This document shows, in pieces, positions 19,046-27,996 of a DNA stretch of 64,000 nt. The position numbers were made by a program, and so were the translations under genes. The notes below the pieces were generated by a model, which worked only from the letters and a program-made list of their open reading frames with translations, had not been told where the DNA came from and ran no database searches. The stretch's first letter is position 1. Each line of letters begins with the position of its first letter. This DNA is from Streptomyces sp. GESEQ-4. Its GTDB lineage: Bacteria; Actinomycetota; Actinomycetes; Streptomycetales; Streptomycetaceae. The stretch is from contig NZ_JAFFSU010000007.1 in the NCBI RefSeq assembly GCF_017948455.1, positions 1-64,000 on the forward strand, read 5' to 3'.

Positions 19046-19149
19046 ACACGGTTGGCCCACACCCGGTGTGACCATCGGCTGATCCGATCGGGCGACGTAT
19101 CCGCCGCGCTCGTCACGGAACGTTGCAGAGCGTGAACTAGGCTCTGAAA

Positions 19150-21264
19150 ATGCCCGAGCCGGAGTCCCGGCGGGTCGGCACGTGTGGTGGGACGGGAGTG
19201 TGGCCCGTGACGGATCAGGCGGTGGACACCGGTGGCGTGCGGCTGTCCGCACACACTGCTGCGGAGTCTCGATTCCTGGGTCGCACACGGGAGTTGAAGG
19301 AGCTGCGCGCCGACATCGAGCGCGCGGGACTCGACACCCTCTCCGGCCGCAAGGCCCCCCGCGCGCGCGTGCTGCTCATCGCGGGCAGGCCCGGCTCGGG
19401 ACGTACCGCACTCGCCGAGGAACTGGTCCGGCAGGTAGCGGACGGTTACCGGGACGGAGTGCTGCGGGCCCGCCTGAGCGAGCCCGACGGGAGTCCCGTC
19501 CCCGTCGAGCGCACCGCCCGCGAACTGCTCACCGCCCTGGAACTGCCCACCCCGCCCGGCGCCCGTGACGACGACCTGACCGAGGTGCTGCGCACTGCCC
19601 TCGCCGACCGGCGTGTCCTGCTCCTGCTCGACGACGCCGCCACCGCGGAACAGGTCGACGCGCTGCTGCCGGACACCGCGGAATGCCTGGTCGTCGCCGT
19701 GTCCGGCGGCCCGCTGACCGGGATCGCGGACGTCCGACCGTGCACCCTGGGCGGCCTCGACACCAAGTCGGCCGTGGAACTGCTGTCCCGGCACACCGGC
19801 TCGGTCCGCATCACCGTCGACCCGCGGGCCGCCGAGGGACTCGTCGAGGAGTGCCAGGCCCAGCCCGCCGCGCTCATGCTGGCCGGCGGCTGGCTCGCCG
19901 CCCGCCCGAAGGCGGCCGTCGCCGACTTCGCCAAGCAACTGCATGCGGAGGGTGACGACGGCACGCCGCTCAGCCGGGTCTTCCGGCTCGCCTACGCGTC
20001 CCTGCCGAGCACCGCCGCCCGGATACTGCGTCTGCTCTCCCTCGCGCCAGCGGGCCTGGTCGACCCGCACACCGCCTCCGCGCTCGCCGGCTGCTCGGTG
20101 GACGGCGCTCACACCGCCCTGGACGAGTTGGTCTCCCTCGGCCTGCTGCGGAGTGTGCCCGCGCCGCTGCCGCAGTACCAGGTCCCCGGCTGTCTGCACC
20201 CCCTGCTCAAGGCGCTGACCGAGACCCAGGACCGTCCCGCCGAGCTCCAGCTCGCGCGCGCCCGCATGCTGGAGCGGACCGTACGGCTGCTGCAGTCGTG
20301 CCGGGCGATCACCGAGACCGACAGCCCGCTCGCCCGGGAGAAGCTAGTCGGCATGCCGCGCTCCCTGCGCTTCCCCAGCCCGCGCGCGGCGGCCGACTGG
20401 CTGGCCGTCCGCAGGCCCGCCCTGCTCGCGTCGGCGCGGCTCGCGGTCGCCGACGGGGAGCTGGACACGCTGGCGCGGCGCCTGATGGCCCAGCTGGTGC
20501 GGGCGATGGCGGCGCATTTCGGCACCCGGGCCGCCGCATCCGACCTGTACGACATCCACCGGCTGGTCCTCGACGTCGCCGAGCGCCGCGAGCTGCCCCG
20601 CGAGAAGGCCGCCGCGCTGCTGAACCTCGGTGATCTGGACGCACAGACCGGCCGTACCGCCGAGGCGCTGGTCCGCTATCGCGCGGCTCTGGACGCCGGA
20701 CGCGAAGCGAACGATCCGTATGCGACCGGGCGCGCGATGGAATCCGTAGGCGGCGCGCACCAGGAGCTGGGGGACTACGACCGGGCCGCCGACTGGTTCG
20801 GCCGGGCCCTCGCCGAGCGGCTGGCGCGCGACGAGCGCGAGGAAGTCGCCCGGCTGTACGGCCGTATCGCCGCGGCCCACACCTATGCGGGCCGCTATGG
20901 CGAGGCGCTGCGGTGCTGGCGTGCCGCGGTCGCCGGGTACCGCAAGAGCGGCGATGTGGCCGCCCAGGCACGGGCGTTGAGCGAGCTGGCGCGGGTCCAG
21001 GAGTACGCGGGACGGCCCGAGGAGTCGCTGCGCACCTGTCACGAGGCGATCGAGTGGGCGCGCCGCGCCGAGGACGTGCGGCTGCAGGCAGCGCTGCAGC
21101 TCAGGCTCGCCGACACGCTGGACCGGCTGGGCGACCCCACGGCCGCCCGACTGCATCGCGGGGCGGCCGAGCGCATGCTGGGTGAGGAGCTCCCGGAGAG
21201 TGATCCAGAGCCGGAACAAGGTCCTAACACCTACGAAATCCGCAGTACATCCGACGAAGATTGA
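19150..21264 (+). CDS. P-loop (STAND-like) ATPase with TPR repeats
   Basis: The large cytosolic protein (704 residues from ATG 19150) has an ATPase domain with Walker A GRPGSGRTAL and a Walker B-like RVLLLLDDAA. A helical winged segment (AYASLPSTAARILRLLSLAP) follows, then about five TPR repeats over the last 250 residues (for example ALLNLGDLDAQTGRTAEAL). This is the NB-ARC/TPR layout of SARP regulators without their DNA-binding domain. It probably acts through protein contacts. A TAGGCT box (19138-19143) ends six bases before ATG 19150, suggesting a leaderless start. GTG 19207 with GGGAG upstream is the alternative. Confidence 0.8.
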   Translation: MPEPESRRVGTCGGTGVWPVTDQAVDTGGVRLSAHTAAESRFLGRTRELKELRADIERAGLDTLSGRKAPRARVLLIAGRPGSGRTALAEELVRQVADGYRDGVLRARLSEPDGSPVPVERTARELLTALELPTPPGARDDDLTEVLRTALADRRVLLLLDDAATAEQVDALLPDTAECLVVAVSGGPLTGIADVRPCTLGGLDTKSAVELLSRHTGSVRITVDPRAAEGLVEECQAQPAALMLAGGWLAARPKAAVADFAKQLHAEGDDGTPLSRVFRLAYASLPSTAARILRLLSLAPAGLVDPHTASALAGCSVDGAHTALDELVSLGLLRSVPAPLPQYQVPGCLHPLLKALTETQDRPAELQLARARMLERTVRLLQSCRAITETDSPLAREKLVGMPRSLRFPSPRAAADWLAVRRPALLASARLAVADGELDTLARRLMAQLVRAMAAHFGTRAAASDLYDIHRLVLDVAERRELPREKAAALLNLGDLDAQTGRTAEALVRYRAALDAGREANDPYATGRAMESVGGAHQELGDYDRAADWFGRALAERLARDEREEVARLYGRIAAAHTYAGRYGEALRCWRAAVAGYRKSGDVAAQARALSELARVQEYAGRPEESLRTCHEAIEWARRAEDVRLQAALQLRLADTLDRLGDPTAARLHRGAAERMLGEELPESDPEPEQGPNTYEIRSTSDED

Positions 21265-21403
21265 AGTAATGAAAGGCTAGACAGCGGGAACGCCTTCATT
21301 AGACTGGCTCTGCCGCGCCTTCTCCTGCGGTGTCTCCTGGTGTGCCCACGCACGTCCGGGTAAGTCTTGTAATGCACCCTCTGAGCCAAGGACCGTGATC
21401 GAC

Positions 21404-22519
21404 GTGAAGGTCGGCATCCCCCGCGAGGTCAAGAACAACGAGTTCCGGGTGGCCATCACCCCCGCCGGCGTGCACGAGCTGGTGCGCCACGGCCACCAGG
21501 TCGTCATCGAGCACGACGCCGGTGTCGGCTCCTCGATCCCGGACACCGAGTACGTGGCCGCCGGCGCTCAGATCCTGGACACCGCCGACGAGGTGTGGGC
21601 CACCGCCGACCTGTTGCTGAAGGTCAAGGAGCCCATCGCCGAGGAGTACCACCGCCTCCGCAAGGACCAGACGCTCTTCACCTACCTGCACCTGGCCGCG
21701 TCCAAGGAGTGCACCGACGCGCTGCTGGAGTCCGGCACGACCGCGATCGCCTACGAGACCGTCGAGCTGCCCACCCGTGCCCTTCCGCTGCTCGCCCCCA
21801 TGTCCGAGGTCGCGGGCCGGCTCGCCCCGCAGGTCGGCGCCTACCACCTGATGCGCGCCAACGGCGGCCGCGGTGTGCTGCCCGGCGGTGTCCCCGGCGT
21901 GCTGGCCGGCCGGGCCGTGGTCATCGGCGGCGGCGTCTCCGGCTGGAACGCCGCGCAGATCGCCATCGGCATGGGCTTCCACGTGACCCTGCTCGACAAG
22001 GACATCAACAAGCTCAAGGAAGCCGACAAGGTCTTCGGTACGAAGATCCAGACGGTCGTCTCCAACGCCTTCGAACTCGAGAAGGCGTGCCTCGAGGCCG
22101 ACCTCGTCATCGGTGCCGTGCTCATCCCGGGCGCCAAGGCGCCGAAGCTCGTCACCAACGAGCTCGTTTCGCGGATGAAGCCGGGAAGTGTCCTTGTCGA
22201 TATCGCGATCGATCAGGGCGGCTGCTTCGAGGACTCGCGTCCCACCACCCACGCCGAGCCGACCTTCCCGGTCCACGGCTCGGTCTTCTACTGCGTCGCC
22301 AACATGCCCGGCGCGGTGCCCAACACCTCCACCTACGCGCTCACCAACGCGACGCTGCCGTACATCGTCGAGCTTGCCGATCGAGGCTGGGTCGAGGCGC
22401 TGCGCCGTGACCCCGCGCTCGCCAAGGGCCTCAACACCCATGACGGCAAAGTGGTTTACCGCGAGGTCGCAGAGGCGCACGGGGTGGAGCACGTGGAGCT
22501 GGAGTCACTGCTCGGCTGA
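21404..22519 (+). CDS. ald: Alanine dehydrogenase
   Basis: The enzyme interconverts L-alanine and pyruvate plus ammonia with NAD. The start [20 protein letters not shown], the catalytic region LHLAAS, the nucleotide motif [13 protein letters not shown] and the C-terminal [20 protein letters not shown] are all typical; length 371. The GTG at 21404 gives the canonical N-terminus with AAGGA 11 bases upstream. GTG 21395 would add three residues but sits too close to that site. It ends before an exceptionally strong hairpin. Confidence 0.94.
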   Translation: MKVGIPREVKNNEFRVAITPAGVHELVRHGHQVVIEHDAGVGSSIPDTEYVAAGAQILDTADEVWATADLLLKVKEPIAEEYHRLRKDQTLFTYLHLAASKECTDALLESGTTAIAYETVELPTRALPLLAPMSEVAGRLAPQVGAYHLMRANGGRGVLPGGVPGVLAGRAVVIGGGVSGWNAAQIAIGMGFHVTLLDKDINKLKEADKVFGTKIQTVVSNAFELEKACLEADLVIGAVLIPGAKAPKLVTNELVSRMKPGSVLVDIAIDQGGCFEDSRPTTHAEPTFPVHGSVFYCVANMPGAVPNTSTYALTNATLPYIVELADRGWVEALRRDPALAKGLNTHDGKVVYREVAEAHGVEHVELESLLG

Positions 22520-22594
22520 GCCGCGCCGGACCGGCCCGTGCGGCTAAGTCACCTTTTCGTAAAGGCGATACGTCAACACAGGTCGTCAACGCCG

Positions 22595-22637
22595 CACACC
22601 CGGCCGGACCTTGCCCGACAAGGTCCGGCCGGGTGTG
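22595..22637 (+). terminator. Strong hairpin terminator after ald
   Basis: Two perfect 19-base arms (CACACCCGGCCGGACCTTG and its complement) enclose a five-base loop. No T-tract follows, as is common for terminators in high-GC actinobacteria. It insulates the segregation operon from ald. Confidence 0.85.
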
Positions 22638-22790
22638 TGTATGGTCACTTTGCGGCTCTCGGTCAACTCGCCTCGAACGTAACCCTTGAACCGATTCGTA
22701 CACCGGTGAAACCTGCCGTGCGACGGCCGTACGCCCTTGACAGAGGGATGTTTCATTGCCGACACATCCTGCCGGGTCCGGCGGATTGTG

Positions 22791-22820
22791 TTGCTGCGGA
22801 CGCCCGACACGCCATAGAGT
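22791..22820 (+). promoter_or_regulatory. Candidate vegetative promoter of the parA operon
   Basis: A -35-like TTGCTG (22791-22796) is separated by 18 bases from a -10 TAGAGT (22815-22820). This places the start of transcription near 22827 and leaves a leader of about 65 bases with an excellent AAGGAGGTAAG ribosome site before the GTG at 22893. Confidence 0.55.
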
Positions 22821-22892
22821 CGCCAACCGTCGGCATGGTGCCACGCTGACCTGTCTAGAAGTTTCCTGGTCACCAAGGAGGTAAGACGACTT

Positions 22893-24071
22893 GTGAATGA
22901 GTCGACATTTTCTCCCGGGGGTGGTCAACCAGGAATGCCTGCACGGGCCGAGCGCCCCGCGGGGTTCGAGGCTGTCGGCTCCGTAGCGGTGCGCACCTTC
23001 GCAGCCCAACAGAGTCACCTGAAGTCAGGTGTGACTCAGCCAGCACACCAGAGCATGGATGGCCATCACGTGAACGCCATGGCCGGCGACGGAAGTGGCG
23101 CGCCCCACAACCACTTCGCCGACTACGACGAACTGCCCGACGGGCACTTCTACGATCCCGACGCGGAGTACGAGCCCGACCCCGAGTACGCGGCCACGCT
23201 CGCGCCCGACGCTGCCCGCCAGCGCCGTGAGCGCATCGGCCCGACCGGACGGCCGCTGCCGTACTTCCCGATCCCGGGTCCGCTGACCGACCACGGTCCC
23301 GCGAAGATCATCGCGATGTGCAACCAGAAGGGCGGCGTCGGCAAGACGACGTCGACCATCAACCTGGGTGCCGCGCTCGCGGAGTACGGACGCCGAGTCC
23401 TGCTCGTGGACTTCGACCCGCAGGGCGCGCTGTCGGTCGGTCTCGGCGTCAATCCGATGGAGCTCGACCTCACCGTCTACAACCTGCTCATGGAGCGGGG
23501 CATGGCGGCCGACGAGGTGCTCCTGAAGACCGCGGTCCCCAACATGGACCTGCTCCCGAGCAACATCGACCTGTCGGCCGCCGAGGTACAGCTGGTGTCC
23601 GAGGTCGCGCGCGAGTCCACGCTGCAGCGGGCGCTCAAGCCGCTGATGGCCGACTACGACTACATCGTGATCGACTGTCAGCCCTCGCTCGGCCTGCTCA
23701 CCGTGAACGCCCTGACGGCGGCTCACAAGGTGATCGTGCCGCTCGAGTGCGAGTTCTTCGCCCTGCGTGGCGTGGCGCTGCTGACGGAGACGATCGAGAA
23801 GGTCCAGGAGCGGCTCAACCCGGAGCTGGAGCTCGACGGGATCCTCGCCACGATGTACGACTCGCGCACCGTGCACAGCCGTGAGGTGCTCGCGCGTGTC
23901 GTCGAGGCGTTCGACGATCACGTCTACCACACGGTCATCGGCCGCACGGTCCGCTTCCCGGAGACCACGGTCGCCGGTGAGCCGATCACCACGTACGCAT
24001 CCAACTCCGTCGGTGCCGCCGCCTATCGCCAGCTCGCCAGGGAGGTGCTCGCCCGGTGTCACGCCGAGTGA
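22893..24071 (+). CDS. ParA-family chromosome partitioning ATPase
   Basis: The 392-residue cytosolic protein has an unusual N-terminal extension of about 135 residues, rich in Asp, Glu, Pro and His. A complete ParA/MinD ATPase domain follows: deviant Walker A KGGVGKTT near residue 147, LLVDFDPQGALS, and DYIVIDCQPSLG. It is the ParA paralogue linked to scpA and scpB, not the oriC-linked ParA of the parAB pair. AAGGAGGTAAG precedes the GTG start. The last 16 bases overlap the next gene, so they are coupled. It probably helps chromosome organisation together with the condensin kleisin proteins downstream. Confidence 0.91.
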   Translation: MNESTFSPGGGQPGMPARAERPAGFEAVGSVAVRTFAAQQSHLKSGVTQPAHQSMDGHHVNAMAGDGSGAPHNHFADYDELPDGHFYDPDAEYEPDPEYAATLAPDAARQRRERIGPTGRPLPYFPIPGPLTDHGPAKIIAMCNQKGGVGKTTSTINLGAALAEYGRRVLLVDFDPQGALSVGLGVNPMELDLTVYNLLMERGMAADEVLLKTAVPNMDLLPSNIDLSAAEVQLVSEVARESTLQRALKPLMADYDYIVIDCQPSLGLLTVNALTAAHKVIVPLECEFFALRGVALLTETIEKVQERLNPELELDGILATMYDSRTVHSREVLARVVEAFDDHVYHTVIGRTVRFPETTVAGEPITTYASNSVGAAAYRQLAREVLARCHAE

Positions 24072-24637
24072 GTCTGCCGGGGGCCGACGAACTGTTCCGT
24101 ACGACAGGGGGGATGGCGCTTCAGTCGTCCTCCCCCCGGCGCCAGGCCAATGGCGAGGCCCGGGTGCCGGCTCCGGCGGGGGACAGCGACGCCGCCGCAG
24201 AGGACGCGCCGCCGTCGGTGCCCGCGCAGGGCGGTGACGGAGACGGGGCCGAGCATGCCGCGGCCGACGCGGAGTCGGTCGACGCCGGCGAGTCCCGTAT
24301 CCGGGCCGCCGCCGCGGAGCGCTCCGCGCGTCGTCAGGGGGCGCAGGAAGGTTCTGCCGGTGGTCCGGCGGCCGCATCCGCTCAGCCCCGCAAGCGCGGG
24401 GGCCGGGCCGCCGCGCGCCGGCCCAGCGGGCGGGAGCGGCACGACGAGAAGATCACCGTGTATGTGTCCGCCGAGGAACTCATGGACCTGGAGCACGCAC
24501 GGCTGGTGCTCCGCGGTGAGCACGGTCTCGCGGTCGACCGCGGGCGCATCGTGCGCGAGGCGGTGGCCGTGGTGCTGGCCGACCTGGAGTCCCGTGGGGA
24601 CGCGAGCATCCTCGTACGCCGGCTCCGTGGGCGGTAG
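24056..24637 (+). CDS. Disordered protein with C-terminal ribbon-helix-helix-like domain
   Basis: The first 125 of 193 residues are low-complexity Ala/Gly/Ser/Arg/Asp. The last 65 are well ordered: a strand EKITVYVSAEELMDLEHARL, then two helices through RGRIVREAVAVVLADLESRG. This strand-helix-helix order fits RHH/MetJ-type DNA-binding proteins. The basic stretch RKRGGRAAARRPSGRERHD before it would suit DNA contact. The gene overlaps parA and precedes scpA, so it may be the DNA-binding partner of this ParA; that is an inference. No name is known to me. Confidence 0.78.
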   Translation: MSRRVSLPGADELFRTTGGMALQSSSPRRQANGEARVPAPAGDSDAAAEDAPPSVPAQGGDGDGAEHAAADAESVDAGESRIRAAAAERSARRQGAQEGSAGGPAAASAQPRKRGGRAAARRPSGRERHDEKITVYVSAEELMDLEHARLVLRGEHGLAVDRGRIVREAVAVVLADLESRGDASILVRRLRGR

Positions 24638-24655
24638 CGGTAGCCTGCGGGGGCT

Positions 24656-25684
24656 ATGACCTCGAACGACCTTCCCGCCCCCGCGTCCGGCTCCGCCGGG
24701 CGTCGGCGTGCGCTTGGGCGGGGACCGGGCGGTCCGCGGGTCGAGCCGGTTTCCGAGGCGGAGCCGGTCGGCGGGGAGCCGGAACCTGAGGCTCCTGAGG
24801 TTGTTGTCCCGGAGCCGGAACCTGTGGTTCCCGAGGTCGTCGAGTCGGTCCCGCAGGACGGTGGTGAGTCCGACGGTGTCTTCAAGGTTCGGCTGTCCAA
24901 CTTCGAGGGGCCCTTCGACCTGCTCCTCCAGCTGATCTCGAAGCACAAGCTCGACGTCACCGAAGTGGCCCTGTCCAAGGTCACCGACGAGTTCATGGTG
25001 CACATCAGGGCGATGGGCCCGGACTGGGACCTCGACCAGACGACCGAGTTCCTGGTCGTCGCGGCCACGCTGCTCGATCTGAAGGCGGCGCGTCTGCTGC
25101 CGTCGGCGGAGGTCGAGGACGAGGCCGACCTCGCGCTTCTCGAGGCGCGTGACCTGCTCTTCGCTCGGCTGCTGCAGTACCGCGCGTACAAACAGATCGC
25201 CGACATCTTCAGCCGCCGGCTGGACGAAGAGGCGCGCCGCTATCCCCGTACGGTCGGACTGGAGCCCCACCACGCCGAGCTGCTGCCCGAGGTCGTCATC
25301 AGCATCGGGGCGGAAGGGTTCGCCAAGCTCGCCATCAAGGCGATGCAGCCGAAGCCCAAGCCGCAGGTGTACGTCGACCACATCCACGCACCGCTGGTCA
25401 GCGTGCAGGAGCAGGCCGGGATCGTGGTCGCGCGCCTGAAGGAACTCGGTGAGGCCAGCTTCCGCTCGCTGATCGAGGACACCGAGGACACGCTGACGGT
25501 CGTAGCCCGCTTCCTGGCGCTGCTGGAGCTGTACCGGGAGAAGGCCGTGGCGCTGGAGCAGGAGACCGCCCTCGGGGAGCTGATGGTGCGCTGGACCGGT
25601 GGGGAGGGCGACGCGGAGCCGATGGTGACCGACGAGTTCGACCGGCCGCCCGAGCCGCCCAAGGACGAGGAGAAGAAGGCGTGA
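24656..25684 (+). CDS. scpA: Segregation and condensation protein A
   Basis: ScpA is the kleisin that bridges the SMC heads. The core begins FKVRLSNFEGPFDLLLQLI near residue 75, the standard N-terminal SMC-neck contact. It ends in a C-terminal winged helix (RSLIEDTEDTLTVVARFLALLEL). An 80-residue Glu/Pro/Val-rich extension precedes the core. TAGCCT (24641-24646) lies ten bases before the ATG and could give a nearly leaderless internal message. The stop overlaps scpB as GTGA. Confidence 0.94.
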   Translation: MTSNDLPAPASGSAGRRRALGRGPGGPRVEPVSEAEPVGGEPEPEAPEVVVPEPEPVVPEVVESVPQDGGESDGVFKVRLSNFEGPFDLLLQLISKHKLDVTEVALSKVTDEFMVHIRAMGPDWDLDQTTEFLVVAATLLDLKAARLLPSAEVEDEADLALLEARDLLFARLLQYRAYKQIADIFSRRLDEEARRYPRTVGLEPHHAELLPEVVISIGAEGFAKLAIKAMQPKPKPQVYVDHIHAPLVSVQEQAGIVVARLKELGEASFRSLIEDTEDTLTVVARFLALLELYREKAVALEQETALGELMVRWTGGEGDAEPMVTDEFDRPPEPPKDEEKKA

Positions 25685-26331
25685 GCGAGGAGACCACCGA
25701 GTTGCCGGCCGGGCTGCGTGCCGTCGCCGATCTGGAGCTGAAGCCCGCCCTGGAGGCCGTCCTCATGGTCGTCGACGAACCCGCGACCGTGGAGCACCTC
25801 GCGAAGATACTGGAGCGGCCCAAGCGGCAGATCACCAAGGCGCTGCGGGAGCTGGCCGACGACTACACCGTGCAGGGGCGCGGCTTCGAGCTGCGGCTCG
25901 TCGCGGGCGGCTGGCGTTTCTACACCCGCCCCGAGTTCGCTCCCGCCGTGGAGCGGCTCGCCCTGGAGGGCCAGACGGCCCGGCTCACGCAGGCGGCGCT
26001 GGAGACGCTCGCGGTCGTCGCGTACCGGCAGCCGGTCAGCCGCAGCCGGGTCTCGGCGGTGCGCGGAGTGAACTGTGACGGGGTCATGCGGACCCTCCTC
26101 CAACGGGGTCTCGTCCAGGAGGCGGGCACGGAACCCGAAACAGGTGCGATCCTGTACACGACGACGAACTACTTTCTGGAGCGGATGGGCCTACGCGGTC
26201 TGGACGAGCTCCCGGAGCTCGCGCCCTTCCTCCCTGAGGCGGAGGCGATCGAGGCCGAGACCCAGGAAGGGGTGCCGTCGTTCGACCCGGACGCACCCGA
26301 TGCGCCCGGTGCAGACGACGCAGACGACTAG
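25681..26331 (+). CDS. scpB: Segregation and condensation protein B
   Basis: ScpB dimers bind the central part of ScpA in the SMC complex. The 216 residues hold two winged-helix domains. Motifs include LEAVLMVVDEPATVEHLA in the first, and LETLAVVAYRQPVSRSRVSAVRGV and LLQRGLVQEAG in the second. The tail is acidic. The GTG overlaps the scpA stop, so the subunits are made together. Confidence 0.94.
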   Translation: MSEETTELPAGLRAVADLELKPALEAVLMVVDEPATVEHLAKILERPKRQITKALRELADDYTVQGRGFELRLVAGGWRFYTRPEFAPAVERLALEGQTARLTQAALETLAVVAYRQPVSRSRVSAVRGVNCDGVMRTLLQRGLVQEAGTEPETGAILYTTTNYFLERMGLRGLDELPELAPFLPEAEAIEAETQEGVPSFDPDAPDAPGADDADD

Positions 26332-26342
26332 ACGGAACTTTG

Positions 26343-27431
26343 ATGCGAAGCAGCGGCAGCGGCAAGAGTGGCGGGACCGGCGGGCGGGGTAACAACCGCG
26401 GTGCCGGCAACAACAGGGACCAGAAGCAGGGGCAGGGCCAGGGTCAGGGCCGTCCCAGCAAGCCCCGCCCCGAGGAGCGCCGTTACGACGTGGGCCCCGG
26501 CGGGAGCCATGAGGGCCCGAAGTCCGGGCGCGGCAGCTCCGCGCGCGGGGGCGCCAAGGGCGGACCCAAGCAGGGCCAGGGCTCCGGGCGGGGGCGCTGG
26601 GCTCCGGCCACGTCCCGTGAGTACGACGCGCGGGCCGAGGAGCGCAACCGCGAGCGGTACGCGGGCAAGAAGGACGTCAAGCCGCCCAAGACCTTCCCGG
26701 GCGCCGAGCAGGAGGGCGAGCGGCTGCAGAAGATCCTCGCGCGCGCGGGCTACGGCTCCCGGCGTGCCTGCGAGGAGCTCATCGAGCAGGCGCGGGTCGA
26801 GGTCAACGGCGAGATCGTCCTGGAGCAGGGCAAGCGGGTCGACCCGGAGAAGGACGAGGTCAAGGTCGACGGGCTGACCGTCGCCACGCAGTCGTACCAG
26901 TTCTTCTCGCTGAACAAGCCCGCCGGTGTCGTCTCGACGATGGAGGACAACGAGGGGCGTCAGTGCCTCGGTGACTACGTGACGAACCGCGAGACGCGGC
27001 TCTTCCACGTCGGACGGCTCGACACCGAGACCGAGGGCGTCATCCTGCTCACCAACCACGGCGAGCTGGCGCACCGGCTGACCCACCCCAAGTACGGCGT
27101 GAAGAAGGTCTACCTCGCGCACATCGTCGGCCCGATCCCGCGTGACCTGGGCAAGCAGCTCAAGGACGGCATCCAGCTGGAGGACGGCTACGCGCGCGCG
27201 GACCACTTCCGGGTCGTCCAGCAGACCGGCAAGAACTACCTCGTGGAGGTCACTCTCCACGAGGGGCGCAAGCACATCGTGCGCCGCATGCTCGCGGAGG
27301 CCGGCTTCCCGGTCGACAAGCTGGTGCGCGTGGCCTTCGGCCCGATCACCCTGGGCGACCAGAAGTCGGGCTGGCTGCGACGGCTGTCGAACACCGAGGT
27401 CGGGATGCTGATGAACGAAGTCGATCTCTAG
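26343..27431 (+). CDS. rluB: RluB/RsuA-family rRNA pseudouridine synthase
   Basis: A Gly/Lys/Arg/Gln-rich disordered N-terminus of about 115 residues precedes an S4 domain (RLQKILARAGYGSRRACEEL). The catalytic domain holds the aspartate in GRLDTETEGVILLTNHGEL, and its final motif is GRKHIVRRMLAEAGFPV. These enzymes isomerise uridines in rRNA, 23S position 2605 (E. coli numbering) for RluB. The actinobacterial N-terminal extension may help rRNA binding. ATG 26343 is chosen over TTG 26340. The gene ends in a 14-base tandem duplication across its stop codon. Confidence 0.9.
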   Translation: MRSSGSGKSGGTGGRGNNRGAGNNRDQKQGQGQGQGRPSKPRPEERRYDVGPGGSHEGPKSGRGSSARGGAKGGPKQGQGSGRGRWAPATSREYDARAEERNRERYAGKKDVKPPKTFPGAEQEGERLQKILARAGYGSRRACEELIEQARVEVNGEIVLEQGKRVDPEKDEVKVDGLTVATQSYQFFSLNKPAGVVSTMEDNEGRQCLGDYVTNRETRLFHVGRLDTETEGVILLTNHGELAHRLTHPKYGVKKVYLAHIVGPIPRDLGKQLKDGIQLEDGYARADHFRVVQQTGKNYLVEVTLHEGRKHIVRRMLAEAGFPVDKLVRVAFGPITLGDQKSGWLRRLSNTEVGMLMNEVDL

Positions 27432-27444
27432 AAGTCGATCTCTA
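27417..27444 (+). repeat. 14-base tandem duplication across the rluB stop codon
   Basis: The unit GAAGTCGATCTCTA occurs twice in a row. The first copy encodes the last codons and, with the next base, the stop codon TAG. The second repeats them downstream. It looks like a recent slippage product and does not change the protein. Confidence 0.85.
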
Positions 27445-27458
27445 GAAGCGGCACGTGA

Positions 27459-27500
27459 CGGCCGGTCCCGGATTTTCTTCCGGGCCGGCCGATTCGTTTT
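27459..27500 (+). terminator. Terminator after the parA-scpAB-rluB operon
   Basis: CGGCCGG-T-CCCGG pairs with CCGGG-CCGGCCG around an eight-base loop (ATTTTCTT). ATTCGTTTT follows, giving a short T-tract. Confidence 0.8.
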
Positions 27501-27540
27501 GGCGCTCCCCGCGGTCTGTACCGGTGACGGAGGGAGCGGT

Positions 27541-27996
27541 ATGGCTGCGACGACGACGGACCGCGTGGTGCAGGAGACGTGTCTGACGGCGCTGGAGAGC
27601 CGTACGCGCCGTCCGCTGCCCCGCGGGCTCGGGGCGCCATCAGAGGCGCCTGAGGAGCCGCTGAGGGCGCCTGTGACGGACGTTCCGGGGCTGCAGTCGC
27701 TGCCGGATGCGCTCATCGACCCCGCGACCGTCGTCGCCGCGCGCGGCACTCTGCGGCTCGCGCTCGTCGACCTCGTCGTGGAGCCGGAGGGCGTGGCCGA
27801 CCGGGAGGTGCTCGACCGGTACGTGGCCGCCTTCGAGAACGCCGACATGGAGGCGCTGGCCGACGGCGTCCACCGGGCGCACTCCCTGCAGGTGCTCACG
27901 GTGTCGGACGGCGCGGTCGCGCGGATGACCGTCTTCATCGATCCGGAACTCCGCGAACTCTTCGGCCGCTTCGGGTTGCCTGAGGTGATCTCATGA
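27541..27996 (+). CDS. Shrunken ECF sigma factor, probable remnant or reduced protein
   Basis: The 151-residue frame reads as joined pieces of an ECF sigma factor with a SnoaL-like C-terminal domain. DRVVQET is from the end of sigma-2; CLTALESRTRRPLPRGLGAP is from the linker. VPGLQSLPDALIDPATVVAARGTLRLALV is the segment before sigma-4; LDRYVAAFENADMEALA opens the SnoaL domain, and HRAHSLQVLTVSDGAVARM closes it. The -10 binding helix of region 2, all of sigma-4 and the middle of SnoaL are gone, yet the frame is open. GGAGGGAG lies just before the ATG. It can hardly act as a sigma factor. The stop overlaps the next start (ATGA). Confidence 0.75.
   Translation: MAATTTDRVVQETCLTALESRTRRPLPRGLGAPSEAPEEPLRAPVTDVPGLQSLPDALIDPATVVAARGTLRLALVDLVVEPEGVADREVLDRYVAAFENADMEALADGVHRAHSLQVLTVSDGAVARMTVFIDPELRELFGRFGLPEVIS

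Larger units (their letters stand above)
22520..22892. other. 373-base gap between ald and parA
   Basis: It holds the ald terminator (22595-22637) and, downstream, a parA promoter (22791-22820). A good TTGACA at 22737-22742 has no matching -10 box at 16-19 bases. No convincing gene is seen. Confidence 0.6.

Noticed and set aside
22737..22742. TTGACA -35 box upstream of parA
   Set aside because: No TAnnnT-like -10 box lies 16-19 bases downstream; the TTGCTG/TAGAGT pair nearer the gene is better.
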